The translations under genes were made by a program, and so were the position numbers. From Permianibacter fluminis (lineage in GTDB: Bacteria > Pseudomonadota > Gammaproteobacteria > Enterobacterales > Permianibacteraceae): DNA of 64,000 bases. Under the pieces are notes generated by a model. That model made no database searches. It saw only the letters and a program-made list of their open reading frames with translations, and had not been told where the DNA came from. This document shows positions 46,949 through 56,900 of this stretch, in pieces (positions within the stretch are counted from its first letter, which is position 1; each line of letters starts with the position of its first letter). The DNA lies in NCBI RefSeq assembly GCF_013179735.1, contig NZ_JABMEG010000001.1, forward strand, positions 2,852,001-2,916,000, in the 5' to 3' direction.

Positions 46949-47770
46949 CTAGCGCCAGAAAAAGAAGCTGCTGGCGGCGCCTATCAGCGCGCACAGCAAC
47001 AAGCGCCAACCGGAAATGATCCGGGGCCCGGTCGCAACCGCCAGCATGCGATTGCCATGCAGCATTGCCGGCACCAATGGTTCGCGCTTGACCCAGGTGT
47101 AGAAGGCAATGGCATTCAGGTGCACCAGCACCGCCGCCAGCAGGATGTTGAAGTTGATCTCATGCCATTCATGCATGAATTCGCTGACAGAGTCGCTGAC
47201 CAGCGCATAAAGCGGCGCCTCGAAATCGACATCATCAAAATTGAACAGGCCGGTTACGCTCTGCACAATCAGCAGCAGCAACATCAGCAATACCATCCAG
47301 CCGCCGGCCGGATTGTGGCCAATGCTAATTGGGGGTTCGGCTGTTTTTGTCGATTCAACTGTTTTTGTCGAATCAACAGTTGCCGTGGGGTTTGCGGAAT
47401 TGGCTTGCGCTGCTGATGCTGGTTTCAGCAGCGCCTTCAAGCTGGCGATGGCCAGCTTCGGGTGGCGCAGAAACTGGCTGAAGCGGGCCGTGTCGCTGCC
47501 AACGAAGCCCCACAGCAAACGAAAAACCAGCAGACCCAGCACGGTATAACCGAGTCGGGCATGCCAGAGCACAGGATCCAGATACCAGCCATGACTGCTG
47601 GCCCAGTCCTCGATGGCCTCATCCTGCTCGGCCAGCAGCCACAGCAGCGGCAACAACAGCACCAGTGCCCAGTGAAACAGGCGTATGCCGATATCCCAGA
47701 TTTTGATGGAGCGGAGTGTTGTCATGGTGGCGGAGCGAGCGGGAGGAGTTTGCGCCATAGCATAGCGCAT
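46949..47770 (-). CDS. Cytochrome b561-type membrane protein
   Basis: A protein of up to 273 residues with a bacterial cytochrome b561 / Ni-Fe-hydrogenase-type cytochrome b fold. The N-terminus IKIWDIGIRLFHWALVLLLP gives the first haem-ligand histidine, followed by YLDPVLWHARLGYTVLGLLV and later HEWHEINFNILLAAVLVHLN with further ligand candidates. Four to five membrane segments are visible. A non-conserved hydrophilic insert with a TVDSTKTVESTKT repeat lies between helices 2 and 3. It probably moves electrons between quinol and a periplasmic partner. Start candidates are 47770, 47758 and 47725; no ribosome site decides, and 47725 would match relatives best. Confidence 0.8.
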   Translation of the reverse strand: MRYAMAQTPPARSATMTTLRSIKIWDIGIRLFHWALVLLLPLLWLLAEQDEAIEDWASSHGWYLDPVLWHARLGYTVLGLLVFRLLWGFVGSDTARFSQFLRHPKLAIASLKALLKPASAAQANSANPTATVDSTKTVESTKTAEPPISIGHNPAGGWMVLLMLLLLIVQSVTGLFNFDDVDFEAPLYALVSDSVSEFMHEWHEINFNILLAAVLVHLNAIAFYTWVKREPLVPAMLHGNRMLAVATGPRIISGWRLLLCALIGAASSFFFWR

Positions 47771-47784
47771 TGATCGTGCAGAAA

Positions 47785-47814
47785 AACCAACGGGGCCAAG
47801 TGGCCCCGTTGGTT
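47785..47814 (-). terminator. Terminator of the S46 peptidase gene
   Basis: A 14-bp perfect stem (AACCAACGGGGCCA / TGGCCCCGTTGGTT) with a 2-base centre is followed on the minus strand by TTT. It begins 14 bases after the stop codon. Confidence 0.85.
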
Positions 47815-47827
47815 GGCTGATACGTGC

Positions 47828-50011
47828 TTACTGCACGTCCATTTCCTTCAGCAGGTTGTCGGCATGGTCGACCACCTTCATGTTCCACAGCATATAGCGC
47901 AGATCAACCGCGATGGTACGCGTGGTGGCGGTGTTGAAATCCCAGTCCGAGATCACCGAGTCGAGGGTACCGTCGAAGGCCAGACCCACCAGCTCGGCGC
48001 GTTTGTTCAGCACCGGTGAACCGGAATTGCCGCCGGTAATGTCCAAGGTGGCCAGGAAGTTGACCGGTACCGAGTCGAGACTCGACTCGTAATACTTGTC
48101 GAACTTCTTGTTCTTGATGGCATCAAGTTGCGCAGCCGGAGCTTCGAACTCACCTTCGCCGGTGTTTTTGGCGAGCACGCCACGCAGCGAGGTGAACGCG
48201 GTCCAGGCGGTACCGTCGGCATTGCCAGCGGTACGGCTGGCCACCTTGCCATAGGTCACGCGCAGCGTGCTGTTGGCATCCGGGTAAACCGCTTCGCCTT
48301 TGCTGTTCTTGAACGCGATCAGCGCCTTCATGTAATTGGCATAGGCTTGCTGAATTTTGCCACCAAGCTCCTTGTCACGGGCTTCGCGCGCTTCGTCGTC
48401 GGCATACAGTGCCACGGCGGCCTTGATGAAACGATCATCACTGGCATTGAAAGTCGCGACATCGCGATCAAACCAGGCCAAACGTTCGGCCTTGTCACCA
48501 AGCTTGCTGCCGGCATACAGCACTTCGAGTTGCGCCTTGATGGCGGCTTCATCCTGACCGGCTTTCAGACCCAGAGCCGACAGGAACACGGTGTTCTGAT
48601 CCTTGACCGGCAGCGCCAGATAGCGCTTCAGGAAGTGCAGCGCGAGCGCCTTGTCGACTTGCTCGTCATAGCGCTTGTCGATCGCGTCCAGCGCCTGCTT
48701 GATGCGATCGTAATCGCGTTCCTGATAGCCGGACTTGCGCTCGGTATCCGGTTTGGCTTTTTCGTTTGCCACTTTGTACAGCGTGCGTGCCGTGCTGAGG
48801 AAACGCGGAGCGGCGTAGCTCATCAGAAATTCGCGCTGGGTAATGGCATCGCGCTCGGCAATCAGCTTCTCCGCGTTACTGACATCGGCGGCGTATTGTT
48901 TCTTTCGCGCCTTGTCGGCGTTGATCCAGGCCTTCATTTCGGCAAAGGCCTGCTTTTTCCGCGCCAGAAAATCGCTGCCCTTGTAGCTGTTCAGCATGCC
49001 CTGACGGTTGGTGAAGTAGTTATGGATGCCCTTGGCGGTCGAGGCGTACTTGATCTCGGCCTCTTTGCGGTCCTTGGTTTCGCGAGCAATGATGTCGAGC
49101 TGCTCACCGGAGGCTTTGACAAATTCCGGATAGAACCAGCCGAAGGTGAATTCGACTTCTGATGGCAGGCGATGCCGGTTGGTGCGACCCGGATAACCGG
49201 TGACCATGACAAAATCACCTTCTTTCAGGCTGTCTTTGGCCAGACGCAGGTAATGTTTTGGCACGTAGGGCACGTTTTCCGGGCTGTAACCGGCCGGTTT
49301 GCCGTCTTTGCCGACATAGGCGCGATAAAAGCTGTAATCGCCGGTGTGGCGTGGCCACTGCCAGTTGTCGGTTTCGCCACCGAAATTGCCAATACCTTCC
49401 GCCGGTGCGTGCACCAGACGGACATCCAGAATTTCCATCTGCTTGATCAAATAGAATTCAAGGCCGCCGTAATAGCTATAAACGTTGCAGCGATGGCCAA
49501 CGTCCTTTTCGCATTCGGCAACGATGGCTTTTTCATTGACTTCCATGGCATCGACGCGCTTCTTGCCGGTCAGTTTGGCGGTATTGGCATCAATGATCTT
49601 GTCGCTGACATTTTGCACATCGACCGTGACGAACACGCGACTGCCCGGCGCGGCTTTCAGTTCATCGGACATGGTCTTGGCCAGGAAGCCGTCTTTGATC
49701 AGGTTTTTGTCAGCGGTCGAGTTGTACTGGATGCTGCCGTAGGCGCAGTGGTGATTGGTAACGACCAAGCCCTGCGGTGATACGAATGAGGCGGTGCAAC
49801 CACCAAGGCTGATGATGGCGCCCATCGGGAATTCGGTCAGCTGGGTCAGCGTGGCCGGATCCAGTTCCAGACCGGTGGCTTTCAGATCATTGGCAATCTG
49901 CGGCAATTGCTGCGGCATCCACATGCCTTCGTTGGCGAAAGTGCCGGTCGTTGCAACACCTGCCGTGACGGCCAGCGCCACGACCGTTGCAGTCATCAGT
50001 TTCTTGTTCAC
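47828..50011 (-). CDS. S46 family dipeptidyl-peptidase, DPP7-like
   Basis: A 727-residue serine dipeptidyl-peptidase, exported through a signal peptide (MNKKLMTATVVALAVTAGVA start). The chymotrypsin-like triad is seen as VVTNHHCAYG (catalytic His near residue 87), DNWQWPRHTGDYSFYRAY (Asp) and GGNSGSPVLN (Ser663). Eighteen residues after the serine is Gly681 (LAFDGT). DPP11, which prefers acidic P1 residues, has arginine at this spacing, while DPP7 has glycine. This enzyme should therefore release dipeptides with hydrophobic P1 residues. It probably acts in the periplasm in peptide use. A 15-bp tandem repeat lies upstream of the start. Confidence 0.9.
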   Translation of the reverse strand: MNKKLMTATVVALAVTAGVATTGTFANEGMWMPQQLPQIANDLKATGLELDPATLTQLTEFPMGAIISLGGCTASFVSPQGLVVTNHHCAYGSIQYNSTADKNLIKDGFLAKTMSDELKAAPGSRVFVTVDVQNVSDKIIDANTAKLTGKKRVDAMEVNEKAIVAECEKDVGHRCNVYSYYGGLEFYLIKQMEILDVRLVHAPAEGIGNFGGETDNWQWPRHTGDYSFYRAYVGKDGKPAGYSPENVPYVPKHYLRLAKDSLKEGDFVMVTGYPGRTNRHRLPSEVEFTFGWFYPEFVKASGEQLDIIARETKDRKEAEIKYASTAKGIHNYFTNRQGMLNSYKGSDFLARKKQAFAEMKAWINADKARKKQYAADVSNAEKLIAERDAITQREFLMSYAAPRFLSTARTLYKVANEKAKPDTERKSGYQERDYDRIKQALDAIDKRYDEQVDKALALHFLKRYLALPVKDQNTVFLSALGLKAGQDEAAIKAQLEVLYAGSKLGDKAERLAWFDRDVATFNASDDRFIKAAVALYADDEAREARDKELGGKIQQAYANYMKALIAFKNSKGEAVYPDANSTLRVTYGKVASRTAGNADGTAWTAFTSLRGVLAKNTGEGEFEAPAAQLDAIKNKKFDKYYESSLDSVPVNFLATLDITGGNSGSPVLNKRAELVGLAFDGTLDSVISDWDFNTATTRTIAVDLRYMLWNMKVVDHADNLLKEMDVQ

Positions 50012-50144
50012 GATTTAGACGTCCCCAAAGCAAAACCGGCCGAACGGCCGAAAAAAAGCGCCCGGAGTTTACCGGAGGGGATAGCGTGGCGGGTTGGTGG
50101 ACACAATTTGTTGCATTCAGCACAAGCGGCTGTACATGGCGCCG

Positions 50145-50249
50145 CAGTTCGGGTTTACCGGAGCCGGGTTTATCGGCGCCAGATTTACCGGAAGCGGGTT
50201 TACCCAAACCCGCTTTACCCAAACCCGCTTTACCCAAACCGGGGAAACC
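50145..50249. repeat. 15-bp minisatellite between the S46 and bdhA genes
   Basis: Seven tandem 15-bp units: CAGTTCGGGTTTACC, GGAGCCGGGTTTATC, GGCGCCAGATTTACC, GGAAGCGGGTTTACC, two identical CAAACCCGCTTTACC, and CAAACCGGGGAAACC. It lies upstream of the S46 start (50011) and just after the bdhA stop (50260). Neighbouring units partly complement each other, so hairpins are possible. Confidence 0.85.
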
Positions 50250-50259
50250 GCTTGGCCGC

Positions 50260-51048
50260 TCAGCGGGCCGTCCAGCCACCATCGACCGTAATGGTCTGAC
50301 CGGTGATGTTGCGGGCAACGGGACTGATCAGGAATTCGCAGATACCAGCCAGCTCTTCCAGGCTGATGAACACGCCCTTGGGCATTGGTTTCAACATCAC
50401 CTCCGAGACTACTTGCTCGGCGCTCATGTTGTACTCGGCCGCGGTCGCGGCAATTTGCTTGTCGACCAGCGGGGTTTTGACATACGTCGAGCAGACGGTG
50501 TTGATGGTGATGTCGGTGTCCGCGGTCTCCAGTGCCACCACTTTCGAGAAGCCGAGCAGGCCGTGCTTGGCCGCAACATAGGCCGACTTGAACGGCGAAG
50601 CCACCAGCGAGTGAATCGAACCGATATTGACGATGCGGCCAAAGCCGCGCTCGCGCATGCCGGGCAACACGGCCTGGGTCATCCGGGTGGCACCGGTCAG
50701 CATGATGTCGATCAGCAGCGCCCAGCGCTCCATCGGAAAGCTTTCCAGCCGGGCGACATGCTGGATGCCGGCGTTGTTGATCAGCACATCGATATGGGGC
50801 TCGGCTTGCAGCAGCGTGGCGACATCGTCCGCGTGGGTGACATCGAGCCGATACGGTTTGACTTGCCCGGCCGGCAGACTGCTGGCGAGTGCTTGAACCG
50901 CCTCGAGACTGACATCCGTGGCAATGATGAGATGACCGGTCGCGGCCAGCAGGCGGGCAATGCCCTCACCAATGCCGCTGCCGGCGCCAGTAATCAGAAT
51001 GCGAAGGGCCATGTCCATGCTCATGTCGTGCACCAGGAATGCGGTCAC
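50260..51048 (-). CDS. bdhA: 3-hydroxybutyrate dehydrogenase (SDR family)
   Basis: A short-chain dehydrogenase of up to 262 residues that oxidises (R)-3-hydroxybutyrate to acetoacetate with NAD. The cofactor motif is ITGAGSGIGEGIARLLAATG, followed by NNAG, the catalytic Ser of NIGSIHSLVA and YVAAKHG (Tyr-x3-Lys). SPFKSAYVAAKHGLLGFSKV and KTPLVDKQIA are characteristic of 3HB dehydrogenases. Several starts are possible (GTG 51048; ATG 51024, 51018 or 51012), none with a strong ribosome site; 51012 gives the family-like N-terminus MALRILITGAG. It is divergent from the 3HB-oligomer hydrolase gene, which fits a joint role in PHB breakdown. Confidence 0.88.
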   Translation of the reverse strand: MTAFLVHDMSMDMALRILITGAGSGIGEGIARLLAATGHLIIATDVSLEAVQALASSLPAGQVKPYRLDVTHADDVATLLQAEPHIDVLINNAGIQHVARLESFPMERWALLIDIMLTGATRMTQAVLPGMRERGFGRIVNIGSIHSLVASPFKSAYVAAKHGLLGFSKVVALETADTDITINTVCSTYVKTPLVDKQIAATAAEYNMSAEQVVSEVMLKPMPKGVFISLEELAGICEFLISPVARNITGQTITVDGGWTAR

Positions 51049-51175
51049 GATACCGGCATCGATGCCGCTTTGTCCGTCCCACTAAAGTGCTAGTGCTCGC
51101 AGCGAGCTGCAGCCGCTGCAAATGTGTACTATCCGGTAGCCACTCGGTTGCCGTCATCCCGCGGTTCAAATAGCA

Positions 51176-53098
51176 ATGCCCGCTGTACGGGAAAAAAAAG
51201 ACGATCCCATGCTGCATCACCCTAACGGATTCTCAGCAATGCCTTCTATGCTTCGTTCAGGCGTATCGGCCGCGCTGGCGTTGTTGCTGGCGGCCTGTGT
51301 TTCTCGCGCACCGGAGCCCGTGATGCCCGTCAGCCCTGTCCGCATCGTGTCCATTACGCACTATGACGGCGTCAGCAATGATCTGCTGAGTGCAGGTCTT
51401 GGCCTTGCCGGCATTCAATCGGCCACCGCGCCGGAGGCGGCAATCGACGATGCCGAAGCGATTCGGCGTCGCGCCATCTACATGCATTATCGCGGCTTGA
51501 TTGATCGGACCCCGGGTGGCGGTTTCGGTCGCCTGTTTGGCACCGCGCTGCAGTCCGGCATTGCCGGTACCGAGTTGCTGGCGCAGATTCCGTGGCGCGC
51601 GCAAACCTTCACCGCAGTTTTGCAGATCCCTGCTGGTTTTGATCGCAATGCGCCGTGTCTAGTGGTGGCACCAGCCAGTGGCTCGCGCAACGCCTATGGC
51701 GCCTTGCCGATCGTCGGCGAATGGGCCTTGCCGCATGGTTGTGCGTTGCTGTTGCACGACAAGGGCGTGGCAGCAGGTGTGGCCACCGCAAGCATGGGCC
51801 TGGATGCGCGCGGCCGCGTGGTTTCGCCGGCGCAGGCGGCGTGGCAGGCAAAAACCGGTTGGCAGGAACACGATGGCGTTGCCTTCCGGCATTTGCACGA
51901 TGGCGCCGATGCCGAAGCCGATTGGGGCCGGATGACCTTGGCGGCAATACGCTGGGCCATGCAGGCGCTGAACGAACAACTCCCGGCCGGACATCACTAC
52001 CGCAAACCGGCATTGACGATCATTGCCGCCGGCATTTCCAACGGCGGCGCCGCGGTGCTGCGCGCCGCCGAAGCCGATGACGAGCAGTTCATTGATGCCG
52101 TCGTTGCCGGCGAGCCCAACATCACGCCGGCGCACTTGCAAACGGTGCAAGTGGGCGAGGGCGCACCGCAGCAAGTCGGGTTGCCGGCACTGACTCAGTT
52201 TCCGGAGGTCGGTTTGCTGTTGCCGTGCGCCATTTCAACCCAGCCGCTGCCACCGACGCTGGCCCAACAAGCGCAGCTGCATTGCCGCTGGCTGCGCGAA
52301 CAAGGCATGCTGACTGGCGTCGACGACAACGCGCTGGCCCATGAGGCGAGCGCGCGGATTCGCGCGCTAGGTTTGCCGGATTCGGTGTTTGCGCTGGCAC
52401 CAATCACGCTGTCACTCGGGATGCACCAGAGTCTGTTGGCGACCTATGTCAATGCTGCGGCTGGCTCACCTACGCCGGCTATCTGCGAGGTTCGCGTACA
52501 GCCACCGCAAGCACCACTTGATGCCGTTGGTTTGGCCCGGCAATTCACCGACGGCAGCGGCCTGCCACCACAGGATTGGCTCGGCGCCGGTGGTCTGTCA
52601 CCAGCGCAGCAATGGTGTTTGCGCCAGAGCGTCCAGAGCAATGCCACCGTGGCTGAAAGTCTGGCCAAGCAGGCCGGCACCGGACAGCTCGGCACGCGGC
52701 CGGTGCTGATCGTGCACGGCCGCGATGATGCCTTGATCGCCGTGCAGCACAGCAGCCGACCGTACTACGGTTTGCTGCAACAAACGGCCGCGACGGCGGC
52801 GCGGTACATCGAGGTGACGCATGCCCATCACTTTGATGCATTCAATGGCTTGCCCGGCTACGACCGTATGTTTGTGCCTTTGCACCTGTATTTTTTGCGC
52901 GCCATGGACGCCATGTGGGCGCATCTGAAAACCGGCGCCGCGCTGCCATCATCGCAGGTGGTTCACACTCGCTTGCGTACCGGCAGCAGCAGCGAAACAG
53001 AAGCCTTGTCACTGCAGCATGTGCCGATGTGGCAACAAGAGCCGGGTACCGACGCGGCCATACGCTGGCAGGATGGGCTGCTGTATATTCCGAAGTAA
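51176..53098 (+). CDS. D-(-)-3-hydroxybutyrate oligomer hydrolase
   Basis: A protein of up to 640 residues in the 3HB-oligomer hydrolase family (PhaZ-associated), which splits soluble oligomers to 3-hydroxybutyrate. THYDGVSNDLLSAGLGLAGI near the N-terminus and the nucleophile motif AAGISNGGAAVL (Ser288, counting from 51176) are diagnostic. VLIVHGRDDALI and HAHHFDAFNGLPGYD supply the acid and histidine. The N-terminus has a lipobox (ALLLAACVS), so it is probably a lipoprotein in the periplasm or envelope. The start is uncertain: ATG at 51176, 51209, 51239 or 51248; the later ones give a more usual signal length. It is divergent from bdhA. Confidence 0.88.
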   Translation: MPAVREKKDDPMLHHPNGFSAMPSMLRSGVSAALALLLAACVSRAPEPVMPVSPVRIVSITHYDGVSNDLLSAGLGLAGIQSATAPEAAIDDAEAIRRRAIYMHYRGLIDRTPGGGFGRLFGTALQSGIAGTELLAQIPWRAQTFTAVLQIPAGFDRNAPCLVVAPASGSRNAYGALPIVGEWALPHGCALLLHDKGVAAGVATASMGLDARGRVVSPAQAAWQAKTGWQEHDGVAFRHLHDGADAEADWGRMTLAAIRWAMQALNEQLPAGHHYRKPALTIIAAGISNGGAAVLRAAEADDEQFIDAVVAGEPNITPAHLQTVQVGEGAPQQVGLPALTQFPEVGLLLPCAISTQPLPPTLAQQAQLHCRWLREQGMLTGVDDNALAHEASARIRALGLPDSVFALAPITLSLGMHQSLLATYVNAAAGSPTPAICEVRVQPPQAPLDAVGLARQFTDGSGLPPQDWLGAGGLSPAQQWCLRQSVQSNATVAESLAKQAGTGQLGTRPVLIVHGRDDALIAVQHSSRPYYGLLQQTAATAARYIEVTHAHHFDAFNGLPGYDRMFVPLHLYFLRAMDAMWAHLKTGAALPSSQVVHTRLRTGSSSETEALSLQHVPMWQQEPGTDAAIRWQDGLLYIPK

Positions 53099-53204
53099 TG
53101 GTGGTTGAAAATTTTGATTGGCGCGGGTTTGCGATCTTTTAACATGCTGCGCTCGCGAAAAAGCAGAACGCCGGCAATTTTACTGAAGCGGAAATTGTTC
53201 ACTC

Positions 53205-53852
53205 ATGTCGTACCGTTTTCTGATTGCAGATGACCATCCCTTGTTTCGGGCCGCACTACGGCAGGCGCTCAGTGCGGTGGCCAGTGATGCCGGCATTGAA
53301 GAAGCCGAGTCCTTGAGCAAAGCCAAATCGGCCCTGCTTGCCAGTGCTGATTTTGATCTGGTGCTGCTGGATTTGGGCTTGCCAGACAGCGAGGGCTTTA
53401 CCGGGCTGATGGCGCTGCGGCACCAGCATCCATCGGTTGGTGTGGCGATAGTCTCGGCGCAGGAAGATGTCGTGGTGATGCGACAGGCTATTGCCCTCGG
53501 TGCGGTCGCCTATATCCCGAAATCGGAACCATTGCCGTCGATTGTCGAAGCCATCCGCACCGCCCTCAACGGCCACACTTGGCTACCGCAATCGGCAAAA
53601 GAATTGTCCGGCAATCCGGCGGAGGCGCAGCTCGCCGAACGCATTGCCTCGCTGTCGCCGCAGCAATACCGCGTGCTCTGCATGGTGGCCGACGGCAAGC
53701 TGAACAAACAAATCGCCGCCGAACTGGAAATTCAGGAAACCACCATCAAGCAGCATGTCTCGGCCATTCTGCGCAAACTGGGGTTGATCAACCGCACTCA
53801 GGCCGGTGTGTTGTTGCGCTCGCTGCAGCAGGGCGGTCGGTTGCAGTCTTGA
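53205..53852 (+). CDS. crbR: LuxR-type response regulator, CrbR-like
   Basis: A 215-residue two-component regulator. The receiver domain (1-120) has the phosphoacceptor Asp56 in LVLLDLGLPD and a conserved Lys in YIPKSEP. The NarL/FixJ-type helix-turn-helix (about 147-205) reads LSPQQYRVLCMVADGKLNKQ followed by IAAELEIQETTIKQHVSAIL. Its partner is probably the CrbS-like symporter-kinase encoded convergently just downstream. CrbR activates acetyl-CoA synthetase genes in Pseudomonas and Vibrio. The symbol rests on domain type and adjacency to crbS; other LuxR-type regulators look similar. Confidence 0.75.
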   Translation: MSYRFLIADDHPLFRAALRQALSAVASDAGIEEAESLSKAKSALLASADFDLVLLDLGLPDSEGFTGLMALRHQHPSVGVAIVSAQEDVVVMRQAIALGAVAYIPKSEPLPSIVEAIRTALNGHTWLPQSAKELSGNPAEAQLAERIASLSPQQYRVLCMVADGKLNKQIAAELEIQETTIKQHVSAILRKLGLINRTQAGVLLRSLQQGGRLQS

Positions 53853-53975
53853 TGCGTGCAGGGGAGCGGTGTGCGCCTGTCCGCTTTTGCACAATGAATG
53901 CACCTGCGCTTTGCTAGCGATGCGCCAGTTCACGGCGCGCATGTCACGGTCTGAGAAAATCAACCGGATGCACCA

Positions 53976-56900
53976 TCAATCAATTTCCGTCGACTCTGCA
54001 ATCACGTCTTCAGAACGGTTACGCAGGCGCTGCAACAAACCGCGCAATGCCAGTGGTTTGACCGGTTTGGCCAGATAATCGCCGCCTGCACGTTGCACCG
54101 CATCGCGGATGCTGGCATCGCGATTAGCGCTGATGATGATGAGCGGCGGTCTTGGCTCCGGCAGTTGCGACCAGACTGCCAGACCGTTGTCATCCTGATC
54201 CAACTGATAATCCGCCAATACGATCTCGGGTGCCTGTTGCGCGGCTTGCAGAAATTCGCTGCGATCACGCGCAGTGCTGACCTGACAGCCCCAACTCGAG
54301 AGCACGCTGGCGAGGCCACTCAACATGGCTGGCTCATTGTCGAGGCAGAGCACCCTCAGGCCGGTAAACGGCAACGCACCCACCGTCGGTTGGGCAGGTT
54401 CCAGCGGAGTTTGCATCGGCGCTGTTCGTTCGATGGCGATGCTGAAGCAGCTGCCCAAACCGGGCCGCGACTGCACGGCAATGGTTGCATGCAGGGCGCG
54501 GGCGAGGCGCTGCGAAATGGCCAAGCCCAGACCATGTCCCGGTGCCACCGTCATGGCCGGATCCTGTAGCCGACGAAACTCTTCAAAAATGCGCGACTGT
54601 TGCTCTACGGCAATGCCGATACCGGTGTCATGCACTTCAATACGAATGGTATTGGCAACGCGACGGACGCCGACATGAACCCGGCCACGAGCGGTATAGC
54701 GCAGCGCGTTGCTGATCAGGTTCTGCAAAATCCGGCGCAGCATGCGCGGATCGGTATCAACCCAGACTGCGGTTTCCTGCACACTGAATAGCAGATCTTG
54801 CTGCTGCGCCGTAGCGGCAAATTCTGCCCGTAGCGGTTTCAGAATACGCGCCAACGGCACGGCTTCACGCTGCGGCTGCAACACGCCGGCATCGAGCTTG
54901 GACAGATCCAGCAAGGTTTTCAGCAGTTCTTCGGTGCTGTGCAGCGATTGATTCAATTGCTCCAGCAAGGCTTTGGCGTCTGGGCTGGTCAGCTTTTCGC
55001 CGAGCGCGCCGGCAAACAACTGTGCGGCATTCAGCGGTTGCACCAGATCGTGGCTGGCCGCAGCGAGAAAACGGGTCTTGTCGGCATCGGCTTGCTCCGC
55101 TTTTTGTTTGGCCACAGCCAATTCCGCATTGGTGCTGGCGAGCTCACGGGTGCGCTGTTGCACCCGCTGTTCGAGCTGGTCATTGTTTTGCTGCAAGGCC
55201 GCCGCCGTACGTTTGTGCTCGGAGATGTCGCTGTAGCTGGTGACGTAACCACCGCCCGGCATCGGCAGACCATGAATTTCCAGCACGCGGCCATCATGCA
55301 GTTGACGTTCCGTGTGATGCGGCTGGCCCATGCGCAAGTGTGCCAGCCGGCGCTCGACAAACAGTTCGATGCCTTCCTGACGCTGTTCGCGTTCGGCATT
55401 ACGTTTCAGCACGTCGGCAATCGAGCGACCGACATAGAGAAAATCTACCGGTAATGCAAACAGCTCAACGTAGCGCGGATTCCAGGCGACGACGCGCAAA
55501 TCCCGATCCACCACAATGACGCCCTGATTCAAGGTATCGAGCGTGGCTGACAACAATCCCTGATTGAACTGCAGCACCGCCGAGGCTTCATCGACCAACT
55601 GCACCACATCTTCCAGCGGCATGTCGCGGCCGCGCAGTGCGGCAGTTAGCACGACTCGCGCTGAGGAGGCTCCGATCACGCCAGTCAATTCGCGCTGGGC
55701 AAAGCTGAGCCAGCGCTGATCGGCGCGAATATCCAGTGACGGCAACTGGCGTGCTTCAGCCTCTTGCAGAAAACGGGCAAGTGCTGCGCCTTCACCCAGG
55801 AAACGACCCACCACGCGCGCCAAATCGGTGACGGCGATGGGAGTCAGTTCCGGCCAGCCGCTGGATTCTTCATGGCGGGCAATGGCTTCGACAAAACGTT
55901 TCGCCTGCAAGCGTTCCAGCACATCCTGACGCGAGGCCAGTGACACGCCGATATAGAGCAGCGTGTTGACCAGCAAACTGAAAATGGCGCCATGGGTCAG
56001 CGCATCCCATTGCGTGACGCCGAGCAAGGCGGTCGGACGCAGCGCGCTGAACTGGCCCGGACCTTCGCTCAGCCAGTGCTGCGGCAACCAGCCGGCCTGA
56101 ATCAGTTCCGGCACCACCAAGGTCCACCACCAAATCAACCAGCCGGTTGCGAGCCCGGCGAGGGCGCCGAGGCGATTGCCGGTGCGCCAGTACATTGCAC
56201 CGATCAAGGCCGGCATGAACTGCGCCACGGCAACAAATGACACCAGGCCAATTGCCGCCAATTCTTGCCGGGCGACAACCAAGCGGTAATAGGCAAATGC
56301 TAGCGCCAGCACCAATGCGATCAGGCCACGACGCAACCACAGCAAGGCACGATTGAATGACCACGGCTCACGCGGACCAGACCATTTCAGCAACAGCGGC
56401 ACGAACACCGTGTGCGACACCATGGTGCTGAGCGCCACGCTGGCAACGATGACCATGCTCGTTGCCGCCGCCAGTCCACCGATGAAGGCCAGCACCGCCA
56501 AGCCTGATTGATTCAGGGCCATCGGCAAATTAAGCACGTAGGTGTCAGGCGCCACCGTGCCACGCAGCATCGCTTCGCCAGCCAGTGTCAGCGGCAGCAG
56601 AAATACTCCGAGCAGAATGAGATACAGCGGATACCAGCGCCGGGCCACCGGCAAATCACGCGAGGTGCTGTGTTCAACCACCGTGACATGAAACTGCCGC
56701 GGCAAACACAGCATGGCAAAACCGCCGAGCACCGCCTGCACAGTGTAGGCGAGCATGCTGTTGTCGGCGCGCGCCGGCACGCTGCGAACAAACCAGTCGC
56801 GCATGTCGGCATGTTGCCAGGCCAGTACCCCAACAGCGGCCAGCGCCAACAGTTTCAAAATGGATTCAAATGCGATGGCCAACATCAGGCCCGGTTGCTG

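Noticed and set aside
46253-47416. A 387-codon open frame on the plus strand
   Set aside because: It runs antisense to both the DUF885 and cytochrome b561 genes and shows no coherent protein features.
50145-50249. Possible CRISPR array
   Set aside because: Units are contiguous 15-mers without spacers and no cas gene is near.
49987-51093. Open frames on both strands through the 15-bp repeat (LPKPALPKPALP and GLGKAGLGKAGLGK patterns)
   Set aside because: The periodic peptides come from a 15-bp tandem repeat that keeps all frames open; the frames overlap the S46 or bdhA genes and lack ribosome sites.
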